From positions 1 to 49,513 of the forward strand of contig JAPLMX010000255.1 in NCBI GenBank assembly GCA_026386805.1: 49,513 bases of DNA, given 5' to 3'. This DNA is from Phycisphaerae bacterium. Its GTDB lineage: Bacteria > Planctomycetota > Phycisphaerae > Sedimentisphaerales > Anaerobacaceae. The notes beneath the pieces are model-generated. The model was not told where the DNA came from, searched no databases, and was given only the letters and a program-made list of their open reading frames with translations. Position numbers and translations under genes: made by a program. The number at the start of each line of letters is the position of its first letter. The first letter of the stretch is position 1. Of this stretch, positions 39,398-46,411 are shown piece after piece.

Positions 39398-39613
39398 TTA
39401 TTCCCCGCCGAGGGCCTCGATATCCGCGGCGTCCTTCATTTGAACAACTCGAGCAACTCTCTGAAGTCGGTGCAGATCTCCATAGACCTCGCGTCTGAGT
39501 TCCTCAACCGCCGCGAGGCATTCCGCCGGCGAACGGCTCAGCCAGTATTCCAGGTTCTGCTTGACCTCCCAATAACGGTCCAGGTGGTGGATCTGCACGA
39601 CCCTGCGAATCAT
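39398..39613 (-). CDS. Small partner protein, 3' gene of nucleotidyltransferase module 2
   Basis: 71 residues. The core YWEVKQNLEYWLSRSPAECL followed by AAVEELRREVYG resembles small proteins repeatedly found next to nucleotidyltransferase genes (recollection, no family name). Its ATG overlaps the nucleotidyltransferase stop in an ATGA arrangement, indicating translational coupling. The C-terminus RLQRVARVVQMKDA is basic/helical. Function unknown. Confidence 0.72.
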   Translation of the reverse strand: MIRRVVQIHHLDRYWEVKQNLEYWLSRSPAECLAAVEELRREVYGDLHRLQRVARVVQMKDAADIEALGGE

Positions 39614-40059
39614 GGTCTCTCACGTTCCAGCCGATCCGCATCCAACCGGTCTTTGTCTCGGCCCGTCGCTCGCTTGTTTCGGATTAGGTCGCCCAAAGAC
39701 AAGGTCGGAATGGGCAGTCCCTCGATCTCGACGATCTGACATTGCCGATAGGCTTCGTCGAACTCGATACCACTGATTGTAGTAATGATGTCGATCCGGC
39801 GGGGTGCGACACCGATTTGAAAAACGACGCCCCGCGTGACGAACGTGGCCTCGTCGATCTCATGGAGCGGAGCACCGAATGTCGCCATCGAACGATAGGC
39901 CCTCGCGGAATTCTCGACCGAGGGCTCCACCCAGATGTCGATGTCGCCCGTGGCACGAGGGTATCCATGCGCCCCCATCGCATAGGCGCCGACCAGAAGG
40001 AACTTAACTCCGTGGTCTAACAAGACTTGCAACATGTCTTTGTAGTCGCTGTTGAGCAC
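39610..40059 (-). CDS. Nucleotidyltransferase-fold protein, module 2
   Basis: 149 residues with a GTG start at 40059 (M-LNSDYKDMLQVLLDHGVKF); an internal ATG at 40035 is the alternative. The Pol-beta-type core is LLVGAYAMGAHGYPRATGDI then DIWVEP, with the D-I-D metal pair. The C-terminal block reads IPTLSLGDLIRNKRATGRDK then DRLDADRLE, typical of single-domain members. It overlaps the upstream 65-residue gene by 56 bp and the downstream 71-residue gene by 4 bp. Confidence 0.82.
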   Translation of the reverse strand: MLNSDYKDMLQVLLDHGVKFLLVGAYAMGAHGYPRATGDIDIWVEPSVENSARAYRSMATFGAPLHEIDEATFVTRGVVFQIGVAPRRIDIITTISGIEFDEAYRQCQIVEIEGLPIPTLSLGDLIRNKRATGRDKDRLDADRLERERP

Positions 40060-40201
40060 AGTCTTGTCCCCGCAAAGACCACACTTCGGCGGTTAGTTCC
40101 CAGATCATACCCACACGCTCGGCGGGCGACGCCTCCACGAAGCCGTCGTCCTCGTCAGTCAGTTCCCTCAGCCGGGCCTTGTCTCTCTGAAGCTTGATCA
40201 T
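40004..40201 (-). CDS. Small partner protein, 5' gene of nucleotidyltransferase module 2
   Basis: 65 residues from the ATG at 40201 (MIKLQRDKARLRELTDEDDG). SPAERVGMIWELTAEVWSLR and CAQQRLQRHVASLVR form an amphipathic helical pattern. The frame is open upstream to 40423, but that part covers a repeat and is unlikely to be coding. The 56-bp overlap with the next gene is unusually long but plausible for a coupled module. Confidence 0.6.
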   Translation of the reverse strand: MIKLQRDKARLRELTDEDDGFVEASPAERVGMIWELTAEVWSLRGQDCAQQRLQRHVASLVRPRS

Positions 40202-40247
40202 ATCCCGATTATACCCCAGCCCAGCCTCCGGCCGGAACCAAAATCTA

Positions 40248-40314
40248 CTCACACAAAGGCACCGAGCCACGAAGGGAAGACCATATCCGTGTATTCCACG
40301 CTTCGTGATCTCGT
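40248..40314. repeat. MITE-like palindromic repeat, copy A
   Basis: Starts CTCACACAAAGGCAC, contains GAGCCACGAAG, ATATCCG and GTATTCCA, and ends CTTCGTGATCTCGT. It aligns over most of its length with the reverse complement of 44816-44896. It lies in the gap upstream of the module 2 small gene. Confidence 0.7.
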
Positions 40315-40440
40315 AAAACAGCAGTCGCGTTTCTATTTTGCAGCCCAATTCTTCTGAACAAGAATCCATTTCTTGGCCGAGAGAAACGAACGGATGGGCG
40401 AAGAAGACTTGCGTACAGCGCAAAAATCTGTTTTCATTAC

Positions 40441-40476
40441 TGTCATTATGACACTATATGATGATTGATTATGACA
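40441..40476 (+). promoter_or_regulatory. Candidate operator and start region of the DUF4143 gene
   Basis: TGTCAT-T-ATGACA (40441-40453) is a perfect palindrome, and TTATGACA recurs at 40469-40476 across the start codon. A TATGAT -10-like box at 40457-40462 lies only 8 bases before the ATG at 40471. No Shine-Dalgarno site is visible, so the message could be leaderless. The -35 match is weak. Confidence 0.45.
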
Positions 40477-41691
40477 GACTACCTGCCTCGTGAAATTGCG
40501 CATCGACTGGAGCAAGCCCTGCGGCAGTTGCCCGTCGTGGTGCTGTTCGGGCTGCGGCAGACCGGCAAGAGCACATTGCTCCAGCGAGAGGAATCCCTGG
40601 CCGCAGGCCGGACCTACCGCACGCTGGACGATTTTGCCACCCTGGCCGCCGCTCGGGCGAACCCCGAATCGCTGCTGACGGACGCTGCCATTCTTGACGA
40701 GGTGCAGCGCTGCCCTGAACTACTGCTGGCACTCAAGAAGGCCGTGGATGAGCAGCGTCGCCCAGGTCGCTTTATCCTCTCCGGATCGGCGAACCTGGCC
40801 TTGCTCAGCCGCGTGTCCGAGACCCTGGCCGGACGCGCTGCCTACTTTACGCTGCATCCCATGACCCGCCGTGAGGCGCGCGGCAGGACGAGCCAACTGC
40901 CGTTCCTCACCGAGTTCATCCGCACGCAGACGTTGCCACGCGTCGCCGCCGAGCCGGTGACGGACCAGGAAGTGCTCGCAGGCGGGTTGCCACCGGCCTG
41001 CCTGGGACCGGCGGATGCCGTGGCCCAGTGGTTTCGAGGTTATGTGCAGACATACGTGGAACGGGACGTGCGTCAGTTGTCACAGATCACCGATCTGGTG
41101 GCCTTTCGCACGCTGGCGCAACTGGCCGCCTTGCGCACCGGTCAGGTGCTCGTCATCAGCACACTCGCCCGAGACGCCAAGCTCAGTGCGGCCACGGCGG
41201 GGCGTTACCTCAATCTGCTGGAAGCTTCGTTTCTGATCCGCCGCCTGCCGCCGTTTCTCAAGAACCGCAGTCTGCGCCTGATCAAGTCGCCCAAGCTGTA
41301 CGTCACGGATAGCGGGCTGGCGGCGTATCTGGCGGGAGTGGACGATCTCGAACCCGGGCGCGATGACCTGCTGCGAGGCGCGTTGTACGAGACCTATGTG
41401 GCGCAGAATCTGGCTGCCTTGCTCGAAGCCCACTTGCCGGATGCGCAGCTCGCCTACTGGCATGAGCAGGGCCGCCACGAAGTGGACTTCGTGATTGAGG
41501 CCGGCCGCAAAGTGTCCGCCGTGGAGGTCAAGGCGGCCACGCGTTGGAGTGAAAGCGATCTCGCCGGCCTGCGTGCGTTCGTCGATAGAACGCCCGCGTG
41601 TACTGCCGCCGTGCTCGCCTACAACGGTCGCGAAGCGGTTCAACTGGATGACAGGCTCTTCGCCATCCCGCTGGGCCATCTGCTGGGGTGA
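40471..41691 (+). CDS. AAA-family ATPase with C-terminal DUF4143
   Basis: 406 residues from the ATG at 40471 (a TTG two codons earlier is possible). Walker A is GLRQTGKST and Walker B AAILDEVQRCPEL, followed by a sensor-like RFILSGSANLAL. The C-terminal DUF4143 region ends in a PD-(D/E)xK-like pattern, EVDFVIEAGRKVSAVEVKAA. Members are common in accessory regions; their biochemical role is unsettled. It ends 6 bp before the RhuM-family gene, so the two form a likely operon. Confidence 0.88.
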   Translation: MTDYLPREIAHRLEQALRQLPVVVLFGLRQTGKSTLLQREESLAAGRTYRTLDDFATLAAARANPESLLTDAAILDEVQRCPELLLALKKAVDEQRRPGRFILSGSANLALLSRVSETLAGRAAYFTLHPMTRREARGRTSQLPFLTEFIRTQTLPRVAAEPVTDQEVLAGGLPPACLGPADAVAQWFRGYVQTYVERDVRQLSQITDLVAFRTLAQLAALRTGQVLVISTLARDAKLSAATAGRYLNLLEASFLIRRLPPFLKNRSLRLIKSPKLYVTDSGLAAYLAGVDDLEPGRDDLLRGALYETYVAQNLAALLEAHLPDAQLAYWHEQGRHEVDFVIEAGRKVSAVEVKAATRWSESDLAGLRAFVDRTPACTAAVLAYNGREAVQLDDRLFAIPLGHLLG

Positions 41692-41697
41692 TATGAC

Positions 41698-42879
41698 ATG
41701 AAAGACCAAAACCCGAACCCCCCTGCTCCCTTGCCGGAGGATGAAGGCTCGATTGTCCCCACCGGCCAGGGAGAGATTCTCCTGTATCAAACCGAGGACG
41801 GTCGGACACGCGTGGAATGCCGTTTCCAGGACGAGACGATCTGGCTGAGCCAGGCCATGATCGCCGAGCTTTACCAGAAAGATGTACGGACCGTAAACGA
41901 GCACCTCAAAGGCATTTACAGCGAGGGAGAGCTATCCCCAGAGGCAACTATCCGGAAATTCCGGATAGTTCGCCGCGAGGGCAGCCGAGACGTAGCCCGG
42001 CAGATCGAGCACTACAGCCTGGACGCGATTCTGGCGGTCGGTTACCGCGTGCGAAGCCAGCGGGGAACCCAGTTCCGCCGGTGGGCGACGGAGCGGCTGC
42101 GGGAGTATCTGGTCAAGGGCTTTGTCCTGGACGATGAGCGGCTGAAGAACCCGCCGGCACTGGGCTTGGGCGTGCCGGACTACTTCGATGAGATGCTGGA
42201 ACGTATCCGCGACATCCGGGCCAGCAAGAAGCGGATGTACCTACGGGTGAGGGAGATCTTCGCGATGGCAGCCGATTACGAGCCGTCATCCGAGCAGACG
42301 ACGCTGTTCTTCCGCGTCATCCAGAACAAGCTGCACTTCGCCGCCACCGGCATGACGGCGGCGGAACTGATCGAGAGCCGGGCCGACCACACCTTGCCCA
42401 ACATGGGATTGACATCGTGGAAATCGGACGAGGTTCGCAAAACCGACGTGACGATTGCCAAGAACTACCGGATCGCCGAGGAAATCGACGAACTGAATCG
42501 GATTGTCGTGATGTGGCTGGACTTCGCCGAAGACCAGGCCCGCCGTCGCAAGCAGGTGTTCATGAAGGACTGGGAACAACGGCTGAACGAGTTCCTGCAA
42601 TTCAACGAACGCAACGTGCTCACTCACGCGGGCAGCATCAACAGGGCAGATGCCGATGCGTTCGCACAAGACCAGTATGACCGCTTCGCCGGGCGTCACT
42701 GGTTCTTCAAGGAAGCCCAAGGCGAGCAGGACGCGATCAAGGCCTTGGAAGACGTAGCCAAGCACCTGCCTGCCCGAACCAAGAAGGGCGAAAAGGAAAG
42801 GCGACACGAAGCCATAAGGACTCAACACAGTCTCGGCCTGGACCGCCAAGGACGCAACAGTGTCCGGTACGAACGATAG
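41698..42879 (+). CDS. RhuM-family protein
   Basis: 393 residues. Recognised from YQTEDGRTRVECRFQDETIW, LSQAMIAELYQKDVRTVNEH (an HTH-like block) and EHYSLDAILAVGYRVRSQRG then TQFRRWATERLREYLVKGF, which define the virulence-RhuM/DNA-binding family. The C-terminal RNVLTHAGSINRADADAFA and YDRFAGRHWFF are also typical. The last ~25 residues are low-information and may reflect a shifted end. Found in pathogenicity and defence islands (family knowledge); molecular function unknown. Confidence 0.88.
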   Translation: MKDQNPNPPAPLPEDEGSIVPTGQGEILLYQTEDGRTRVECRFQDETIWLSQAMIAELYQKDVRTVNEHLKGIYSEGELSPEATIRKFRIVRREGSRDVARQIEHYSLDAILAVGYRVRSQRGTQFRRWATERLREYLVKGFVLDDERLKNPPALGLGVPDYFDEMLERIRDIRASKKRMYLRVREIFAMAADYEPSSEQTTLFFRVIQNKLHFAATGMTAAELIESRADHTLPNMGLTSWKSDEVRKTDVTIAKNYRIAEEIDELNRIVVMWLDFAEDQARRRKQVFMKDWEQRLNEFLQFNERNVLTHAGSINRADADAFAQDQYDRFAGRHWFFKEAQGEQDAIKALEDVAKHLPARTKKGEKERRHEAIRTQHSLGLDRQGRNSVRYER

Positions 42880-42880
42880 G

Positions 42881-43705
42881 TTATAGTGCCGCTTTGCGCT
42901 TCAGCCGCCAGCCAGCGACGCTCAGGCCCAGGACGCCCAGCAACACCGCGCCGGGAACCGGCACAGGATCAGGAAATGGCACGGGATCCCCCAGCGTCAC
43001 CCGCCAAGCTTCCGTACAGCCGCTGGGATCTATGCCTGTGCCTGCGATGGTGAGCCCGTCCGGGCTGATGGCGCCTGCCCAAAACAGCCGCCAACCCGTC
43101 AGGTCCAAGCCGTAATCGGTCGTGAGTACGCTCTGGAGAGAACGCATCCCGTTGACCTCGTCCCAGATGAGGGCCTCAGAACCTGACGCAGAATACCCCC
43201 TTCCGACGACCACCGAGCCGTCGCCCGATACGCCGGTGGCGTAAGACTCGAAGCAGCCGGCCAAGTCCCCCAAGGCCACCATCCCGCCAGCTTGGGTCCA
43301 CCGAAAAGCCTTGTCACCTGAGTCAGTGCCGGCCCATCCAACGACCACCGAGCCGTCGCCCGATACGCCGGCGGCGAAAGAGGAGTAGCCACGGTCGGGC
43401 ACGAAGTTCCCCAAGCCGACCATCCCGCCAGCTTGGGTCCACCGAAAAGCCTTGTCACCTGAGTCAGTGCCGGCCCATCCGACGACCACCGAGCCATCGC
43501 CCGATATGCCATAGGCGTCGGAGTAGCCGGTACCGCCGGGCAGGTGACCCAGCCCCTGGAAAGTCGCCATCTCCGCGAATGCGGGGGCTCCGCACAACAG
43601 AGCCGCCAGGATTACCCCCCCCCGACAAATAGCCCATAGGGGGGTATCCACTTGACGCAAGTGCTTCCTATTATGTAGTGTGCCTCGCTGTGAGCGCCCG
43701 AGCAC
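42881..43705 (-). pseudogene. Exported HAF-repeat protein with PEP-CTERM-like tail, 5' end displaced by an IS1595-type insertion
   Basis: The body carries ~47-residue repeats of the kind GISGDGSVVVGWAGTDSGDK, then AFRWTQAGGM. The C-terminus VPVPGAVLLGVLGLSVAGWR followed by LKRK is a proline motif, hydrophobic span and basic tail of the PEP-CTERM/exosortase type. A signal-like segment GGVILAALLCGAPAFA is present. The present frame opens inside the inserted element (ATG at 43705, first ~20 residues from element DNA). The likely ancestral ATG at 44069, with GGAGG 9 bases upstream, is now across the element and is also out of frame by one base at a run of nine G (43615-43623). Expression in its native form is doubtful. 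Confidence 0.7.
43278..43513 (-). repeat. Near-identical 95-bp tandem units in the HAF-repeat gene
   Basis: 43278-43372 and 43419-43513 match with 3 differences in 95 bp, offset by 141 bp (47 codons). A third, partial copy starts near 43205. Conservation at the DNA level, including third positions, indicates a recent duplication or gene conversion. Confidence 0.85.
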
Positions 43706-44039
43706 ATCGGGTTCGAGAAAGGCCTACAAACGCAACAGGGCTGTTCCTTCCGACACTCGCGATCGGGCCCACGTCAGCATGTCAGGCGTTCACCGCGTCG
43801 CCGCCTTCGTCAAACGCTGGCTTTTTGCCATGTATCAGGGGGCAGTCAGGCTAAAGCATCCTGCGTATTACCTCAATGAATACACGTTGCGTTTCAACCG
43901 TCGCACGTCTCGGTCACGAGGTATGCTGTTCTGTCGTCTTATGCAACAGGCCGTCTTGACATCGCCATCGCCATACCGACAGATCGTTGAGAGAAAGCAC
44001 AATACATAGGGGGTACTTGCGTCAAGTGGATACCCCCTT
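43638..44039 (+). mobile_element. IS1595-family deletion derivative, 402 bp, with 8-bp target duplication
   Basis: Terminal inverted repeats of 25 bp (43638-43662 and 44015-44039; GGGGGTATCC, ACTTGACGCAAGT) differ at one position. TAGCCCAT flanks both ends exactly (43630-43637 and 44040-44047). Eight-base duplications are the rule for IS1595 elements (family knowledge). Only the C-terminal part of a transposase is inside, so it is non-autonomous. Confidence 0.9.
43680..44009 (+). pseudogene. IS1595-family transposase, C-terminal remnant
   Basis: The frame contains SGVHRVAAFVKRWLFAMYQG, then HPAYYLNEYTLRFNRRTSRS and RGMLFCRLMQQAV, the conserved end of the ISXO2-like DDE domain. The N-terminal zinc-finger and most catalytic residues are missing, about two thirds of a normal ~300-residue transposase. 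The first ~35 codons do not resemble the family. The remnant fits an internal deletion that kept both ends. Confidence 0.85.
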
Positions 44040-44047
44040 TAGCCCAT

Positions 44048-44549
44048 TTTGACAATTCGTCTTGCTCATGATCCCGATCCTCCAATCCAAAATGTCTCTT
44101 TCCGAACGATTTGCTCGCCGACAACGTGCCGGCGCGCACTATCTACACGCAATGATGCAAGTCGATCCGTCGACTATCCCTCTGTAGAAGATCAAAGAGC
44201 CATCCTGGGAAAACCTCCCCTCCCGATTTCCTGTATCTGCATGGCCCGGCCTTCGCACTGGGGATGAGGACTTGTAGCCTCCAATCCTGGCGCCCTGTAC
44301 GTTCCTCCTTGTAACCTGCCACCACCCCTATGTTGCCCATCCTAACGAGGCGGGGATGGTTATCAAGAGAAATGACGGAATTCCTGGGATTTTATTGGAC
44401 TGCCGGCGAGTTACGATTGGACGTGCGTATGCGCTCTTCGTAGGTCGTGCATCCCCGCACGACTACATCTTATTGCGGGCGCAGTGCGGCAATCTGAGGC
44501 GAGCGGGGACGCTCGCCCTACGAGGACCACAAGAGTCGTTTGTGTACCC
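44048..44549. other. Gene-free stretch with two REP-like hairpins
   Basis: The first ~30 bases contain the displaced start (ATG at 44069) and ribosome-binding site of the disrupted HAF-repeat gene. No supported gene follows. Near 44446-44465, GTCGTGC-ATCCCC-GCACGAC forms a perfect 7-bp hairpin. Near 44498-44519, GGCGAGC-GGGGAC-GCTCGCC forms a second one in the opposite orientation. Both share the core GC(A/G)TCCCCGC and CGTAGG/CTAC flanks, so they look like a paired REP element. Confidence 0.6.
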
Positions 44550-44732
44550 TTAATCGAACCACTCGTCGGCGGGATCGAAGGGCGGGATGCAGATGTTAAC
44601 GATGCGGAGCTGTCCGACCGACCGGTGGCGGCAGAGAGGCTTGATCAGGATCGTGCTGAAGGGGCGAATGGGAACCATTCCGCCGTCGAGCTCTATATGG
44701 CCCTCGCCTTCAAGGACCAGATAGATCTCCGT

Positions 44733-44930
44733 ACTACTACTTGTTCAAATCTTGTTTTCTTACGCAGATTTGGGATCGAGCGAAACGCAACTCCTTAAAA
44801 GACAAATACTTGGTTCTCACACGAAGCCACGAAGATCACGAAGTATGGAATACCCGGATATGATCTCTTCTTTGTGGCTTTGTGCCTTTGTGTGAGCCCA
44901 TCTTTTGGTTGCGGCCGAAGGCCGCGCTGG
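44733..44930. mobile_element. 198-bp repeat-bearing insert in the cupin gene
   Basis: Removing 44733-44930 restores an uninterrupted cupin frame, which sets the boundaries. The insert holds the palindromic repeat at 44816-44896 and a GCGGCC-GAA-GGCCGC hairpin at 44911-44925. Apart from a GT at both edges, no target duplication is visible and no protein is encoded. It is best described as a MITE-like or repeat-cluster insertion. Confidence 0.7.
44816..44896. repeat. MITE-like palindromic repeat, copy B
   Basis: 81 bp beginning CTCACACGAAGCCACGAAG and ending CTTTGTGCCTTTGTGTGAG; the two ends are imperfect inverted repeats of each other. Its reverse complement aligns with copy A at 40248-40314, including ATATCCG-GTATTCCA in the middle. 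It is the core of the insert that splits the cupin gene. Confidence 0.8.
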
Positions 44931-45119
44931 GTGGTCTTTGTGGTAATGGACCTTCGAGTCCTGCTGGATGTCCACGATGTGAACCGTGGCGGTGGAATTG
45001 TCCGGCTGGGCGAACGCCCGCCGGGCGAACCCGCACGGGCATTTCACCGGGTCAATATCGTCGAAGCGGTCTATCATGTAATTGGCCATGTTGACTCCCG
45101 GCATAGTCGTGTGGGGCCC

Positions 45120-45237
45120 CCGCCGTGGCGAGGGCATCTTGCCCTTGCACTCCGGCCGGGACGGACGCCTCGTGGCTTGGCGAGGCAAGGCCAAGATGGC
45201 CTCGCGACGCAAGGGCGGGACGCCCTCGCCACGGCGG
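45120..45237. repeat. 118-bp element with perfect 16-bp inverted repeats
   Basis: CCGCCGTGGCGAGGGC (45120-45135) is exactly inverted at 45222-45237. The interior contains further complementary GC-rich words (GGCAAGGCC, GGCCTCGC, AAGGGCGGGACGCC). Frames through it encode Arg/Pro/Ala-rich nonsense. A non-coding dispersed repeat is the best reading. Confidence 0.75.
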
Positions 45238-45345
45238 CTGTGCTACAGGATTCCAACCCTCCCAGCTTTCGCAGGTTGAAATCGCATCATGGATCGCGTA
45301 TATTTGCCGAAACGTTCGCTTTGTGGCAAGGACAGATAACTCTGA

Positions 45346-45508
45346 CCGCAGATGGCGCAGATTTTCGCAGATTCAAGAAGGGAAAAGTAGAAGTGAGAAA
45401 GTAAGAAGGAAGGAAGCCCAACGCTCTCAGTTGTCTCTCCCTTCTCCCACTTGCCTTTTGCCCTTTGCCTTCTCTTTGAGAATCTGCGTGAATCGGCGAA
45501 ATCTGCGG
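45346..45508. repeat. 163-bp imperfect palindrome with CGCAGAT arms
   Basis: The arms 45346-45374 and 45480-45508 are imperfect inverted copies built from CGCAGAT/ATCTGCG units (CCGCAGAT...GCAGATTC). Between them a polypurine stretch (about 45375-45418) faces a polypyrimidine stretch (about 45430-45478). It lies about 85 bp upstream of the SDR gene and could fold into one long hairpin. Confidence 0.65.
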
Positions 45509-45592
45509 ATAACTGGTTTTGGTTGCGGCCGGAGGACGGGCTGCGACTCTCCGCGTCCTCTGCGGTTGAACAACTGAGAAAGGATACAACAA

Positions 45593-46411
45593 ATGAAGAA
45601 CATGTTTGACGTTTCCGGCAAAGTGATCGCGATCACCGGCGGCGGCGGCGTTCTGTGCGGCACGATGGCCAAGGCCCTCGGCGAAGGCGGCGCCAAGGTG
45701 GCGGTCCTGGACCTGATCGAGGTCGCGGCGGCCCAGGTCGCCCATGAGATCCGCTCGGCGGGCGGCACGGCCATCCCCGTCCAGTGCAACGTGCTGGACA
45801 AGGCCAGTATCGAGCAGGCCAAGGACAAGGTGATCGCCGAGTTCGGCCGGGTCGATGCTCTGATCAACGGCGCCGGCGGCAACAAGAAGGAAGCGACCAC
45901 GTCGCCCGAGGTGCCGTTCTTCGATCTGCCGGCCGAGGCGATCCGGTTCGTCTTCGACCTGAACTTCCTGGGCACGCTACTGCCTTCGCAGGTCTTCGGC
46001 AAGCAAATGGTCCACAGCGGCTCCGGTGTGATCCTGAACATCTCCAGCATGAACGCGCTGCGGCCCCTGACGAGAATCGCGGCGTATTCCGCCGCCAAGG
46101 CGGCCGTGAGCAACTTCACCCAGTGGCTGGCCGTGCACGTCTGCCAGAACTACTCGAAGGAGATCCGCGTCAACGCCATCGCCCCGGGCTTCTTCCTGAC
46201 CGAGCAGAACCGCTTCCTCCTGACGGATGAGAAGACCGGCAACCTGACGCCGCGCGGCAAGACGATTACAGAACATACGCCGATGGGGCGGTTCGGCCAG
46301 GCACAAGAGCTGGTCGGCACCGTGATCTGGCTGCTCAGTGACGCCGCGAAGTTCGTCACGGGCGTGGTTGTCCCGGTGGACGGCGGCTTCTCGGCGTTCA
46401 GCGGCGTATGA
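45593..46411 (+). CDS. SDR oxidoreductase, D-mannonate/fructuronate type
   Basis: NAD(P)-dependent short-chain dehydrogenase, 272 residues, ATG at 45593 with AAGGA upstream. The cofactor motif is TGGGGVLCG (15-23), NGAG (92-95) is present, and the catalytic Ser-Tyr-Lys set lies in NISSMN and AAYSAAKAAV. The C-terminal APGFFLTEQNRFLLT and PVDGGFSAF are features I associate with SDR-type D-mannonate oxidoreductases, which act in hexuronate breakdown (family resemblance). It overlaps the HAD gene by 4 bp, so they are coupled. Confidence 0.83.
   Translation: MKNMFDVSGKVIAITGGGGVLCGTMAKALGEGGAKVAVLDLIEVAAAQVAHEIRSAGGTAIPVQCNVLDKASIEQAKDKVIAEFGRVDALINGAGGNKKEATTSPEVPFFDLPAEAIRFVFDLNFLGTLLPSQVFGKQMVHSGSGVILNISSMNALRPLTRIAAYSAAKAAVSNFTQWLAVHVCQNYSKEIRVNAIAPGFFLTEQNRFLLTDEKTGNLTPRGKTITEHTPMGRFGQAQELVGTVIWLLSDAAKFVTGVVVPVDGGFSAFSGV

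Larger units (their letters stand above)
44550..45089 (-). pseudogene. Cupin-domain protein gene split by a 198-bp insert
   Basis: The 5' part (ATG at 45089) encodes MANYMIDRFDDIDPVKCPCG and, further on, ATVHIVDIQQDSKVHYHKDH. The reading then breaks at 44931. The 3' part resumes at 44732 as TEIYLVLEGEGHIELDGG, then MVPIRPFSTILIKPLCRHRS and IPPFDPADEWFD, with a stop at 44550. Joined, they give a ~113-residue single cupin whose metal-site pattern H-x-H...E fits YHKDHTEIYLVLEGEGHI. The insert carries palindromic repeats and stop codons, so the gene is probably inactive. Confidence 0.85.

Noticed and set aside
40202..40423. N-terminal extension of the 65-residue module 2 protein
   Set aside because: This part of the frame crosses the palindromic repeat at 40248-40314 and lacks protein character. 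The internal ATG at 40201 fits the family-like start better.
44484..44798. 104-codon plus-strand frame
   Set aside because: It is antisense to the 3' half of the cupin pseudogene, whose minus-strand translation is clearly cupin-like.
45125..45577. 150-codon plus-strand frame
   Set aside because: It runs through the 118-bp and 163-bp palindromic repeats, and its product is repeat-derived (Arg/Pro/Ser-rich).
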